From assembly GCA_029775925.1 (NCBI GenBank), contig JARVKB010000004.1, positions 87,865 to 151,864 of the forward strand: DNA of 64,000 nucleotides, given 5' to 3'. The position numbers were made by a program, and so were the translations under genes. This stretch comes from Nitrososphaeria archaeon. GTDB lineage: Archaea > Thermoproteota > Nitrososphaeria > Nitrososphaerales > JACAEJ01. The notes below the pieces were generated by a model. It worked only from the letters and a program-made list of their open reading frames with translations, ran no database searches and had not been told where the DNA came from. Numbering within the stretch: position 1 is the stretch's first letter; the number at the start of each line of letters is the position of its first letter. Below, one piece after another: positions 8,848 through 17,905 of the stretch.

Positions 8848-9852
8848 ATGATCATAATGAGTGATTTGATATTGCTTTCTTCTATTGTTTTTACTCTAAC
8901 TTTCTCTTTTACTTATTTATTTACCCTTTTTTTGGTTAAGACTCTCCCAAAAAAAGGATTAGTAGTTGAAGATTACCATAAGCTAAATAAGCCGAAAGTA
9001 GCCTGGCCAGGAGGGCCTGCTATTTTATTATCCTTATTAATTATTGAGTTAATCCTATACCTTATTTATTTAGACTTAAGAATATTGTCTATAACTTTAG
9101 TAACCATAATAGCAGGAATAATAGGTCTCATCGATGATAAATGGAGATTTAGAAATGGTTTGATTAAGCCTGTTCTGCTCATTTTGGCAAGCCTACCTAT
9201 ACTTTTATTGGGCGTTTATTGCCCATATCCTTCATTTCCTATTTTTGGTAGAGTTAGACTTCACTATGTTTATCCTGTGCTTGTTCTGTTGGCTGTACCA
9301 ATAGTATCAAATGCTACGAATATGATAGACGTTTTAAATGGTGTATTAAGTGGCTTTATGATGATAGCAACTATGCCTTTAGTATTTGCTTTAATATTAA
9401 GAGCAGACTATTCTATAATGGTGGCAACTTTACCATTGATAGCATCATCCCTAGCCTTCTACATATTCCACAAATATCCTTCAAAGATATTCCCAGGCGA
9501 CTCTGGTAGCCTTGCCTTAGGTGCTATGTTTTGTACAATAGCTATAGTAGGCAGAGTTGAGATAGTAGCAATAGTATCCATTCTTCCCGCTATAATTAAC
9601 TCTTTTTTCATTTTATCGAGTGTAAAAAGATTAGTAGAGCATAGATCTATAAAGGTAAGGCCGGTAATTCTCCTACCAAATGGTAAACTTATGGCATCTA
9701 AAGAATCATCGGCACCTATAACCTTAGTAAGAATGATACTTGCTGAAGGTCCGTTATCTGAGAAAGAAGTAGTATTTAATATATTCAAACTTACAATATT
9801 CTCAGCCTTTCTTGCCTTGATAACAGCTTTACTAACATTTTGGAGAATTTAG
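8848..9852 (+). CDS. UDP-GlcNAc:polyprenyl-phosphate GlcNAc-1-phosphate transferase
   Basis: Polyprenol-phosphate glycosyl-1-phosphate transferase (GPT/MraY superfamily), 334 aa with about ten transmembrane helices, expected to charge dolichyl phosphate with GlcNAc-P as the first step of N-glycan or envelope glycan synthesis. Visible motifs are KPKVAWPGGPAILL near residue 48, the DD pair in GLIDDKW, NATNMIDVLNG (Asp-rich Mg site) and FPGDSGSLALG. An alternative start is the in-frame ATG at 8857. Two nucleotide-sugar enzymes lie just downstream on the other strand. Confidence 0.85.
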   Translation: MIIMSDLILLSSIVFTLTFSFTYLFTLFLVKTLPKKGLVVEDYHKLNKPKVAWPGGPAILLSLLIIELILYLIYLDLRILSITLVTIIAGIIGLIDDKWRFRNGLIKPVLLILASLPILLLGVYCPYPSFPIFGRVRLHYVYPVLVLLAVPIVSNATNMIDVLNGVLSGFMMIATMPLVFALILRADYSIMVATLPLIASSLAFYIFHKYPSKIFPGDSGSLALGAMFCTIAIVGRVEIVAIVSILPAIINSFFILSSVKRLVEHRSIKVRPVILLPNGKLMASKESSAPITLVRMILAEGPLSEKEVVFNIFKLTIFSAFLALITALLTFWRI

Positions 9853-9853
9853 T

Positions 9854-10090
9854 TTGAAACCAAGACTTATCCCTTTAATGGGAATAATCGGATTTGCCTG
9901 GCTTCTTATCTTTCTAGGATCGTATATAATATTTAATTTCATTTTATTTATCAACATATTTCCTGAAATAGATTATATTTCCATATTTTTAAATTCGTTA
10001 TTCAAAGTTATTTTGTCTTTAATGTTAGCTCTTTTATGGATTGTAATAATGATGGAATTAGTAAAGATTTATATGAGAAGATTTAAATGA
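9854..10090 (+). CDS. Small two-helix membrane protein
   Basis: 78-aa protein with two hydrophobic segments (about residues 8-33 and 48-70) and a basic C-terminus (KIYMRRFK). It starts with TTG one base after the stop of the GlcNAc-1-P transferase, so it is very likely co-translated with it and may be an accessory subunit. No family was recognised. Confidence 0.55.
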   Translation: MKPRLIPLMGIIGFAWLLIFLGSYIIFNFILFINIFPEIDYISIFLNSLFKVILSLMLALLWIVIMMELVKIYMRRFK

Positions 10091-10131
10091 GTAGAGAACT
10101 TCTTTTTTGATTGTCCCCTAAATAAAATTAT

Positions 10132-10629
10132 TCAAAAAATTCCTTTCTCCCAATTCTTTCTCTTTTTATCATATTCATCTCTTGAGTAAACAGGTTTTGC
10201 AGGAATGCCCATCACTACTGTATTTGGAGGTACATCTTTAGTAACCAAAGAACCCATAGTTATGACGCTATTCTTACCTATTTTTACCCCTGCTTTTATA
10301 ATTGAGCCTGCACATATTACTGCACCATCTTCTACTATTATTCCTGAAAGCCTCTTGCTTGGAGGATATGGATCATTAGTGAATATTGCTCCAGGTCCTA
10401 TGAATACTTCATCTCCTATTACCGTCAATGGTGGTATGTAAACACTACCTTCTATCTTGCAATTTTTACCTATTTTTACTTTGTAGTCTATATGTGTGAG
10501 AGAACCTATCGTCACATTGTCCCCTATCTCTGTATCATCGCCTATATATGCAAAATTCCAAATCTTAACATTCTTTCCGAGCTTAACATTCTTTCCAATG
10601 TGATTTATGATTTTAGAAAGTTTATTCAT
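10132..10629 (-). CDS. Left-handed beta-helix N-acetyltransferase (WbpD/WlbB-like)
   Basis: 165-aa hexapeptide-repeat acyltransferase: repeated [IV]G-x-N triplets (KIGKNCKIEG, IGDEVFIGPGAIFTNDPYPPSKR, VKIGKNSVITMGSLVTKDVPPNTVVMGIPAKPV). NDPYPPS is typical of UDP-2-acetamido-3-amino-2,3-dideoxy-glucuronate N-acetyltransferases, which transfer acetyl from acetyl-CoA to the 3-amino group. It is preceded by the Gfo/Idh dehydrogenase that would act earlier in the same pathway. The aminotransferase needed between them is not in this window. Confidence 0.82.
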   Translation of the reverse strand: MNKLSKIINHIGKNVKLGKNVKIWNFAYIGDDTEIGDNVTIGSLTHIDYKVKIGKNCKIEGSVYIPPLTVIGDEVFIGPGAIFTNDPYPPSKRLSGIIVEDGAVICAGSIIKAGVKIGKNSVITMGSLVTKDVPPNTVVMGIPAKPVYSRDEYDKKRKNWEKGIF

Positions 10630-10668
10630 CGATTATGAATATTTTTCTATATATTTTAACTTAATCGA

Positions 10669-11610
10669 TCAAAGACTCAAGTATATAGGAGAACCCGTCT
10701 CATGCGATATCATAGAGGCTTCGACTATCTTTGTTACATTCACTCCATCCAATCCCTTGATTAAGGGTTCGCTTCTTTCTTTTATACACTTTATAAAATC
10801 CTTAAGTTCAATAAGAAGAGGTTCTTCCCATTTTCTTCTAGGAATTATTGTACCTTCGTCACTATCTATCCTTAACTCTTGGGTTATGAAGTCTATAGTA
10901 ATTATTCCTTTTATACAAACAACTTCAAGTTCTCTAATCTTTTTTGGCGTTAACCAATTTGCAACTATAAAGGCAGTCTTTTGACCACTGAATCCGAGAG
11001 TTATAGTAGCAAAGTCGGGGCCTTCATGTTCGTTTAAAACTTTTCCAGTTCTTGCATACGTTATTTTTGGCTCCTCCTCGAAGATCCATCTAGCAGTATC
11101 TATATCATGAACAGCCGTATCCATTATTACCCCTACATCTTTGACCTTTCCTGTCCAAACATTCTCTCTATGAAATTCTAAGAGTAATGGTTCGCCAAGC
11201 TTTTTACTTCTTAACAAATTCTTTAATTCAATTATTGCCGGGTTAAAGCGTTCTATGAAACCAACAGTTAATATCACGTTCTTTTCCTTAGCTAGTTTAA
11301 CCAGTTTTTCACCTTCTATGGATTTATAAGTTAGAGGTTTCTCTACAAATGTATCTAAACCAAATTTTATCGTCTTTTCAGCAATTTCATAATGGGTAGA
11401 GCTTGGTGTGCATATGGTGACTGCATCTAACTTCTCACTTTTAAGCATATCATCTAGATTATTATAACCTTTGACCTGATATCTTTCTTCAAACATCTTA
11501 ATTTTAGTTTCATCTATGTCACAAAAACATGATAAAGCTCCTAAATCATCCAAAACTCTTAAATGATTTTTACCCCACCCTCCGACTCCAACAACTCCTA
11601 TACTCGGCAT
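10669..11610 (-). CDS. Gfo/Idh/MocA oxidoreductase (nucleotide-sugar 3-dehydrogenase type)
   Basis: NAD(P)-dependent dehydrogenase of 313 aa. The Rossmann fingerprint GVVGVGGWGKNHLRVL lies at residues 4-19, the active-site EKP (LDTFVEKPLT) near residue 90, and MDTAVHDIDTARWIF supplies the HD pair near residue 165. Closest functional analogy is the UDP-GlcNAc(A) 3-dehydrogenases WlbA/WbpB/GnnA, inferred mainly from the adjacent acetyltransferase 39 bp downstream. Substrate assignment is therefore tentative; the superfamily call is secure. Confidence 0.82.
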   Translation of the reverse strand: MPSIGVVGVGGWGKNHLRVLDDLGALSCFCDIDETKIKMFEERYQVKGYNNLDDMLKSEKLDAVTICTPSSTHYEIAEKTIKFGLDTFVEKPLTYKSIEGEKLVKLAKEKNVILTVGFIERFNPAIIELKNLLRSKKLGEPLLLEFHRENVWTGKVKDVGVIMDTAVHDIDTARWIFEEEPKITYARTGKVLNEHEGPDFATITLGFSGQKTAFIVANWLTPKKIRELEVVCIKGIITIDFITQELRIDSDEGTIIPRRKWEEPLLIELKDFIKCIKERSEPLIKGLDGVNVTKIVEASMISHETGSPIYLSL

Positions 11611-11902
11611 CTTTCCCCGTAATCTCCAATAATTAGGAATAAATTAGCTTTTATAATTCCATAAAAAGATAAGAAATTAAAAGTCATCCTTCTTATAATT
11701 GTTATTATTTCGACAATAAAAAGTATAAATAATGCTTTAAAACTCTAAAAAGCCTTTTAATTTAGGGCTTCTATTACTTTTCCAAGATAAAATAGCTGGT
11801 GATAAACGACTAATTAATTTGAGAATTAAGGCAGATGTTTATGAACGTAACTTATTTATGTATAACGATATTTATGTGTTATATCTATTGAAAGTGGTTT
11901 AC
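11611..11902. other. Intergenic region before prefoldin beta
   Basis: About 290 bp between the divergent oxidoreductase and pfdB starts. It is AT-rich with TATA-like stretches, for example around 11710-11735. The pfdB frame stays open upstream to 11819, but that extension (MRIKADVYERN...) has no prefoldin character, so it is read as leader. Confidence 0.4.
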
Positions 11903-12262
11903 ATGAGTAAGGAAGAAATTCCTCCTTGGTTAAGAGAGCAGTTGGCAAGATTCGACCAGTTACAGCAAAGTCTTCAAGCAATAATAATTCAAAAGCAACA
12001 AGTGGAGATGGAGATGGCGGAGATAGAAAGAGCCATTAACGAATTGAAAAAGATCGGTCCAGAAGATACTGTCTACAAGTACGCTGGCTCAATCCTTATA
12101 AAGGTTAAAAGAGATGATATGATGAAAGAGCTCGAGGAAAGAAAAGAGCTAGCTAATACCAGATCTTTGGTATTAGCTAAACAAGAAACTAGAGTAAGAG
12201 AGAATGTAAAAGAGCTTCAGGCTAAGATAGATGAAGCTTTGCGCTTTAAAACCTCATCATGA
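11903..12262 (+). CDS. pfdB: Prefoldin subunit beta
   Basis: 119-aa beta subunit of the hexameric chaperone prefoldin that hands nascent proteins to the thermosome. Two coiled-coil arms (EQLARFDQLQQSLQAIIIQKQQVEMEMAEIERAINEL and LEERKELANTRSLVLAKQETRVRENVKELQ) flank the beta-hairpin DTVYKYAGSILIKVKRDD, the standard beta-prefoldin architecture. The ATG at 11903 gives the family's usual start (MSKEEIPPWLREQ) and length. It is followed one base later by a DHH phosphoesterase. Confidence 0.93.
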   Translation: MSKEEIPPWLREQLARFDQLQQSLQAIIIQKQQVEMEMAEIERAINELKKIGPEDTVYKYAGSILIKVKRDDMMKELEERKELANTRSLVLAKQETRVRENVKELQAKIDEALRFKTSS

Positions 12263-12263
12263 A

Positions 12264-13277
12264 ATGATAACGTTAACAAAGCTAAAAAAATTCCCTTTAA
12301 TTGAAAATGAAAGATTAAAATACGCTCTTGTGCTCTGTCATAGAAACGCAGATGTAGATGCCTACTGTTCAGCTTACGCTATCACATCTCTCCTTAAAAA
12401 AATAAACCCTAAAGTCGATGTTAGCATTGCTTCTCCTAAAGGGCTTAGCTTCCTTACAAGAAGAGTTCAAGATAAGTTCAGAATCGATTTAACTGAATCT
12501 CCTAACATTAATAGGGCAGATTTGATAGTAGTTGTTGATACGGGCGATTTATCACTTTTAGAAAGAATGGGAGACGAAATCAAGTTCACGAAGGCTACAA
12601 AGATATTTATTGATCATCATCCTTTGACAGAGTCAATAAAATCTGTGGCAGATCTTTTATTAATTGATGAGAAAGCCTCTTCATGTAGCGAGATAATATA
12701 CGCGATTTTTAAAGCTAAGAAAGTTAGAATGACCCAAGACGTGGCTCAGGCACTCCTCACAGGAATACTTGCTGACTCACAACATTTAGCCATAGCAGAT
12801 TGTAGAACTATTAAGATTGTATCAGATTTATGTAAAATTGCTTCTTTAATTATTTCTAAAGAATTACTCGAAATACCTCGAAGCGTTCCTGAAATCATAG
12901 CCCATATGAAGGCTGTAAAAAGATTAAGAATATACAGAACAAAAGAGTATATAATAGCTATAACAACTATTAACTCTTTTCAGGCTTCCGTTGCCAACAC
13001 TCTTCTGGATTTAGGTGCAGACGTAGCTTTCGCTTTAGGGGTCCGTGGAAATGAAGTAAGAGGTAGCTTACGTGCTACTCAATCTTTTTACTTAAAGACA
13101 AATGTGCACTTAGGTATTGATATAGCTCAGAAATTAGCTACCACTCTTAAAGGAAATGGCGGAGGGCATTCTACCGCTGCATCTTTTTCCTCCCAAAGCA
13201 CTATAGACGAGGCGATATCGTGTTTTATTTCAACTCTATCTGAAAAGCTTGGAGATAAGATGAAGGAAATTCAATAA
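12264..13277 (+). CDS. DHH/DHHA1 family phosphoesterase
   Basis: 337-aa member of the DHH superfamily (RecJ/NrnA-like), which hydrolyses short oligonucleotides or cyclic dinucleotide products with Mn. Motifs seen are HRNADVDAYCSAYA (motif I), VVDTGD (motif II), FIDHHP (motif III, DHH) and, at the C-terminus, GNGGGHSTAAS of the DHHA1 domain. ATG at 12264, one base after the pfdB stop, is chosen; an in-frame ATG at 12231 would overlap pfdB. Linkage to pfdB is a recurrent archaeal arrangement. Confidence 0.85.
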   Translation: MITLTKLKKFPLIENERLKYALVLCHRNADVDAYCSAYAITSLLKKINPKVDVSIASPKGLSFLTRRVQDKFRIDLTESPNINRADLIVVVDTGDLSLLERMGDEIKFTKATKIFIDHHPLTESIKSVADLLLIDEKASSCSEIIYAIFKAKKVRMTQDVAQALLTGILADSQHLAIADCRTIKIVSDLCKIASLIISKELLEIPRSVPEIIAHMKAVKRLRIYRTKEYIIAITTINSFQASVANTLLDLGADVAFALGVRGNEVRGSLRATQSFYLKTNVHLGIDIAQKLATTLKGNGGGHSTAASFSSQSTIDEAISCFISTLSEKLGDKMKEIQ

Positions 13278-13282
13278 ATTTT

Positions 13283-13447
13283 ATGAATAATTTTAAGATA
13301 ATTATAAGAAAAAGCAATCCGTGTTACAGATCCTTATCAAAGTTTGGTATGAATTATCTTTATAAAAGTTTAGGGAGAGATGAAGAATGGAACTTTGATA
13401 AAGAAACTAAAGAAATAAAAATAACGAGCTTAAAGCAATTTACTTAG
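13283..13447 (+). CDS. Possible 54-aa small protein
   Basis: Short open frame with ATG five bases after the DHH stop, encoding a basic 54-residue peptide (MNNFKIIIRKSNPCYRS at the start, KETKEIKITSLKQFT at the end). No family was recognised and there is no clear ribosome-binding site. Its 3' end lies in an inverted repeat. It could be a real small gene or chance; treat as hypothetical. Confidence 0.25.
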   Translation: MNNFKIIIRKSNPCYRSLSKFGMNYLYKSLGRDEEWNFDKETKEIKITSLKQFT

Positions 13448-13483
13448 TCTATTTTCTTCCAAGAATAGGAGTTAAAGCTCGTT
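13423..13483. repeat. 9-bp inverted repeat
   Basis: AACGAGCTT (13423-13431) is matched by AAGCTCGTT (13475-13483) with a 43-nt loop. It lies in the otherwise gene-poor 13.28-13.67 kb interval and might fold in the DHH 3' UTR. The rest of the interval, up to the hxlB start, is plain AT-rich sequence. Confidence 0.45.
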
Positions 13484-13671
13484 TACTAGAATTAATCTAA
13501 GATCGGTTAGGTAAGAGGCATGGTTTACACTAAAGCCCTTAAAATAGAAAAGCTTTAAAACACAAAAAGAAAATTAAAAATTAAGTAAACAATCTAAACT
13601 CCTATCTAGATAATAGAATTATAATAATTTTAATACGTAAAAGTTTTTTATATAATATCCTCACTATATTT

Positions 13672-14298
13672 ATGAAAACCTTGGAGCACTCAATGGGTAC
13701 AGATGTTAAGAATAGTTCTTTAATCCTTATAGAACTTGTGAGTAAGAACCTTTCAGAAGTATCTGAGGAAGAAGTAGATAAATGTATAGAAATCATTCTT
13801 TCACGTCGTGATAAGAAAATATTCATTATGGGGGCAGGTAGAAGTGGTCTAGTAGGTAGAGCTTTTGCACTAAGGCTTCTACATCTCGGTTATGAGGTTC
13901 ATGTTCTCGGAGAGACCTTGATGCCTTCTGTGAATAAAGACGATCTAGTAATAGCAATTTCAGGCTCAGGGTCTACAAAACTTGTGGTAACTGCTGTTGA
14001 GGCCGCAAAACGTGTAGGTGCAACTATATTGGGCATAACATCTTTCCCAGATTCACCTCTAGGGAAGTTATCAGATTTTATTCTTCAAGTTAAAGGAAGA
14101 GTCATGCCAACTAAAGAGGCCAACAGTAGGGATTACTTTGCAAGACAGATATTGGGTCTTCATGAACCTCTTGCACCCCTTGGCACTCTTTTTGAAGATA
14201 CATGCTTAATTCTATTGGATGCGATGATTCCTATATTAATGAATAAGCTTAATCTAAGTGAAGAGGATTTAGGAAAGCGTCATGCCAATATAGAATAA
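13672..14298 (+). CDS. hxlB: 6-phospho-3-hexuloisomerase (SIS domain)
   Basis: 208-aa SIS-domain isomerase that interconverts 3-hexulose-6-phosphate and fructose-6-phosphate. In archaea lacking the pentose phosphate pathway it works with hexulose-phosphate synthase to make ribulose-5-phosphate. Motifs are FIMGAGRSGLVGRAFALRLLHLGYEVHVLGE (about 50-80), AISGSGSTKLVVTAVEAAKRVGATILGITS and the C-terminal LFEDTCLILLDAMI. The last residues, LGKRHANIE, match the family ending. The synthase partner is not in the window. Confidence 0.92.
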   Translation: MKTLEHSMGTDVKNSSLILIELVSKNLSEVSEEEVDKCIEIILSRRDKKIFIMGAGRSGLVGRAFALRLLHLGYEVHVLGETLMPSVNKDDLVIAISGSGSTKLVVTAVEAAKRVGATILGITSFPDSPLGKLSDFILQVKGRVMPTKEANSRDYFARQILGLHEPLAPLGTLFEDTCLILLDAMIPILMNKLNLSEEDLGKRHANIE

Positions 14299-14378
14299 TA
14301 AAAAGACTTAAGTAGAAAAAACTTAAATATGGTAATAAAACTCAAAACGCAACTTGTATCAAAAGAATGTGATATAAT

Positions 14379-16571
14379 TTGCCAAGATATAAAACAACTG
14401 CTGAAGCCTTAAAAATCATAAAGAATAAAGATCAGATTAGGAACATAGGCATAATCGCCCATGTCGATCATGGGAAGACTACGATGAGTGATAGTTTACT
14501 TGCTGCTTGTGGTATGTTAAGTCCTTCAGTAGCAGGTCAAGCTTTAGCCTTGGATTATATGGATCTTGAACAACAAAGGCAGATGACCATCAAGGCTGCC
14601 AACGTAACTCTTTATTACGAATTCAAGAATAAACCATATGTAATAAACCTAATAGACACTCCTGGTCACATAGACTTTACAGGAAAGGTAACTAGAAGTC
14701 TTAGAGCGATAGATGGTTGTGTTGTTGTAATAGATGCTGTGGAAGGTGTAATGACCCAGACCGAGACTGTTACTCGACAGGCGTTAGAGGAGAGAGTCCG
14801 TCCTGTGCTATATATAAATAAGATAGATCGTTTAATTAAAGAACTTCGATTAACCCCGGAGAAAATGCAAAGTTGGCTTGCCAATATTGTAAATGATTTT
14901 AATCAGCTTATAGAAATTTACGCTGAACCTGAATTTAAGGAAAATTGGAAGGTTAGCATACCACACAATTCAGTGGCTTTTGGTTCTGCAAAGGATCGAT
15001 GGGGTTTAAACTATATGATAGCTCAGCAAAAAGGAGTTAAATTTAGCGACATAGTAAAAGCTTACAATGAAGGTAAGGAATCTGAATTAGCGGAAAAGCT
15101 TCCTTTACATGAAGCAGTCTTATCCATGGTTATAGAGCATCATCCTCCCCCTCATATTGCCCAAAAGTACCGCATCCCAAGAATTTGGAAAGGTGACCTA
15201 AATTCAGAAGTAGGAAAATCTCTTCTTTCTTGTGATGAAAATGGACCAATAGTTATGATGGTTACAAACGTTATAGTAGATCCACAAGCAGGAGTAGTAG
15301 CTGTAGGAAGACTTTTTTCAGGTACGATTAACGATGGTGATACTGTTTACTTATTAGGATCTAAAAGAGAGGGAAGGGTACAATCTGTCAATATGTTTAT
15401 GGGACCATTTAGAGAGATAATAGGAAGTTTGACAGCAGGTAATATCCCCGCTTTACTAGGCTTAGAACATGCAAGAGCTGGTGAGACAATATCATCAGTG
15501 AAGGGTATAGTTCCTTTTGAACAGATAAAATATGTTTCAGAACCTGTAGTCACTATAGCTGTGGAATCAAAGCATCCTAGGGATTTGCCTAAACTCGTGG
15601 ATTCTCTTAGGAAGCTTAGCATCGAAGATCCAAATCTTATCGTTAGAATAAACGAAGAGACAGGAGAAATGCTCATGTCAGGAATGGGAGTATTACATTT
15701 AGAAATAGCAACAACAATGATTCAACAGCAAGGTTTAGAGATAATAACATCTAAACCTCTCATTAACTACAGGGAAACTATAAGGAGTAAAGCTGGACCA
15801 GTTATGGCAAAATCTCCAAATAAGCATAACCGAATATTTATGAGAGTTGAACCCTTGCAAGAAGATATAGTAGAATTGATAAGAAATGGTACTATTCATG
15901 AAGGTCTCGATAGGAAGTCTATAGCAAAAATATTAAGGGATAAGGGATGGGACGCAGAAGAAGCAAGAAATGTAGTAGCCATTGACAACAGGGGGAATAT
16001 TCTCATAGATGCAACAAAAGGTGTTCAATACATGCAAGAATCCATAGATATGATAAGATCTGGTTTTATGGACGTTATGGAGAATGGACCTTTAGCTTAC
16101 GAATACTGCAGAGGGATTAAAGCTATTCTACACCATGCAGAATTCCATAGCGATCCTGCCCATCGTACTTACGCTCAATTAATGCCAGCCTCACGAAGAT
16201 CTTTACTTGGTGCTTTATTACTTGCAAACCCAATTTTACTTGAACCAGTTTTAGGTATAGAAGCCAAAGCCCCAACAGAGCTGGTTGGTCAAATAGTTAG
16301 TGTTATATCATCTAAGAGAGGGAAAATCTTAACCATAGATCAAAAAGAATTCACAACAGTTATCATGGGAGAGATACCTGCAGCAGAGACCTTTGATTTA
16401 AGTGAGGTTATGAGAGGTGCTACTGCTGGAAAGGCTTTATGGTCCACCCACTTCAAGATGTGGAGTCCTGTACCTTCAAATATGATGGTATCATTAGTAG
16501 CAGAAATAAGGAAAAGGAAAGGCTTAAAGCCAGAACCACCAAGTCCTGAGGAATTTATCGATAAAGAATAG
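14379..16571 (+). CDS. fusA: Elongation factor 2 with altered diphthamide loop
   Basis: Translocation GTPase aEF-2 of 730 aa, starting with TTG. G-domain motifs are AHVDHGKTT (27-35), the crenarchaeal-type EQQRQMTIKAAN switch, DTPGHIDF and NKIDR; domains II-V follow and the C-terminus is the usual EIRKRKGLKPEPPSPEEF. The domain IV tip reads HSDPAHRTYAQ (His595). The modifiable His is present, but the normally invariant G-G/P that follows it in HRGPAQ or HRGGGQ is replaced by T-Y. Nearby LHHAEF and SRRSLLGALLLANP are also unusual. It could be the sole EF-2 of a diphthamide-free lineage or a divergent paralogue. Confidence 0.93.
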   Translation: MPRYKTTAEALKIIKNKDQIRNIGIIAHVDHGKTTMSDSLLAACGMLSPSVAGQALALDYMDLEQQRQMTIKAANVTLYYEFKNKPYVINLIDTPGHIDFTGKVTRSLRAIDGCVVVIDAVEGVMTQTETVTRQALEERVRPVLYINKIDRLIKELRLTPEKMQSWLANIVNDFNQLIEIYAEPEFKENWKVSIPHNSVAFGSAKDRWGLNYMIAQQKGVKFSDIVKAYNEGKESELAEKLPLHEAVLSMVIEHHPPPHIAQKYRIPRIWKGDLNSEVGKSLLSCDENGPIVMMVTNVIVDPQAGVVAVGRLFSGTINDGDTVYLLGSKREGRVQSVNMFMGPFREIIGSLTAGNIPALLGLEHARAGETISSVKGIVPFEQIKYVSEPVVTIAVESKHPRDLPKLVDSLRKLSIEDPNLIVRINEETGEMLMSGMGVLHLEIATTMIQQQGLEIITSKPLINYRETIRSKAGPVMAKSPNKHNRIFMRVEPLQEDIVELIRNGTIHEGLDRKSIAKILRDKGWDAEEARNVVAIDNRGNILIDATKGVQYMQESIDMIRSGFMDVMENGPLAYEYCRGIKAILHHAEFHSDPAHRTYAQLMPASRRSLLGALLLANPILLEPVLGIEAKAPTELVGQIVSVISSKRGKILTIDQKEFTTVIMGEIPAAETFDLSEVMRGATAGKALWSTHFKMWSPVPSNMMVSLVAEIRKRKGLKPEPPSPEEFIDKE

Positions 16572-16747
16572 AGTTGAAAATATAATTTTAGTTTTAATTC
16601 TTTTGATCTTTTAACCTTCAATATGATATAAGGAGAATAATCCAGATAGTGAGAGTTGATCTATTGCTTTTATACATAATAGTTATGTTTAGACTTGCTC
16701 TTCAATTTTTCACATTTCTTAAAAATTTTTAGAATCTTTTATTATGC

Positions 16748-17905
16748 TCAAACTGAAATTTCTTCTAAGTCTGACAAGAATTCTATTATATGCTTTCTTT
16801 TAATATGGGGCATTATCACTAATCTTATATGAGTTGAGGTGGATGAGACCGCCCAACCTCTTTTCCTTAATTTGTCAGCCAATTGCTTCGGCTCTAAAGA
16901 ACGAGATGCCAGGCCTACGATATTCATAATTGGATTTGTAACTAAATATATTTTCTTTGATCTTTTAACTCTTTTTACGAGCATATCTGTCAAGTTCATG
17001 CATTTTTTCACGACCTTTTGGTAACCCTTTCTACCCATATGTTTTAGAAGAGCCCAAACAGCTATTGCTGATGCACCCGACCTTGTTCCTAAAATTGTAG
17101 CTTGAGTCGTTTCACCTCCTGATAGATATGGAACTTTTATACTAATAGATTTTATATACTCTGGGTTTCTAAATAATATCCCGCCGGCAGGTATAGGGGC
17201 AAAACCCATTTTATGAGGGTCTATCGTTATGGAACAAACTCCTTTTAAGCTGAAGTCGAAGCTTGGAACATTGTACCCTAAATCTCTCAAAAATGGTAAT
17301 ACGAAACCCCCAAAAGACGCATCTACATGAAGATATATGCCTTCATTCAAAGCTATATCAGACAGCTCTGATATAGGATCGACTGTTCCTAATTCTGTTG
17401 ATCCTGCGACTCCTACCAAGGCTACCGTGTTGTTATTGATAGACTTCTTTACGACTTCTGTTTTAACTTGAAAATTTTTATTAAGTCCAATTTTTATTAA
17501 CTTTAGTCCAAGCAAGTTTGCGGCTTTATCGAATGAAAAATGGGCAGATTTTGGAACTATGACTTCAGGTCTATCTTTTCTGGCTAAATTTCTTGCAACC
17601 CACATGGCCATCAAGTTTGCTTCAGTCCCTCCTGAAACTATATGCCCTGATGCGTCTGATTTTGATAGCAAAGAACCTATCATACTTATAGCTTCTTGTT
17701 CAAGTTTCATCGCCCCAGGGAATAGACCTGCATCTCCAAGATTCTTCTCTATGGCTTTAATGAATATTCTCTTAGCAAAAGAGTGAGGAGAAGTACACAT
17801 AGAGCCAAGTATTCTGCCCGATTTATAAGTCAAATCGTCTTTTAAATACTCCTTAAGTAATCTTAAAACATCGCTCTTTGATAATCCTTCGTAATTCATA
17901 GCCAT
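16748..17905 (-). CDS. mfnA: Aspartate/tyrosine decarboxylase MfnA (PLP-dependent)
   Basis: Group II PLP decarboxylase of 385 aa. It has SGGTEANLMAMWVARN (PLP phosphate region, residues 91-106), HVDASFGGF (Asp195) and the PLP lysine in ITIDPHKMGFAP (Lys232). In non-methanogenic archaea MfnA homologues decarboxylate aspartate to beta-alanine for CoA. That role is favoured here because the gene follows PPS and PoK in one operon (10-bp overlap with PPS). Tyrosine decarboxylation for methanofuran is the alternative. Confidence 0.9.
   Translation of the reverse strand: MAMNYEGLSKSDVLRLLKEYLKDDLTYKSGRILGSMCTSPHSFAKRIFIKAIEKNLGDAGLFPGAMKLEQEAISMIGSLLSKSDASGHIVSGGTEANLMAMWVARNLARKDRPEVIVPKSAHFSFDKAANLLGLKLIKIGLNKNFQVKTEVVKKSINNNTVALVGVAGSTELGTVDPISELSDIALNEGIYLHVDASFGGFVLPFLRDLGYNVPSFDFSLKGVCSITIDPHKMGFAPIPAGGILFRNPEYIKSISIKVPYLSGGETTQATILGTRSGASAIAVWALLKHMGRKGYQKVVKKCMNLTDMLVKRVKRSKKIYLVTNPIMNIVGLASRSLEPKQLADKLRKRGWAVSSTSTHIRLVIMPHIKRKHIIEFLSDLEEISV

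Noticed and set aside
14556..14610. EF-2 switch I reads EQQRQMTIKAAN rather than EQERGITI
   Set aside because: This is the ordinary form in Sulfolobus-like and other TACK EF-2s, so it is not an anomaly.
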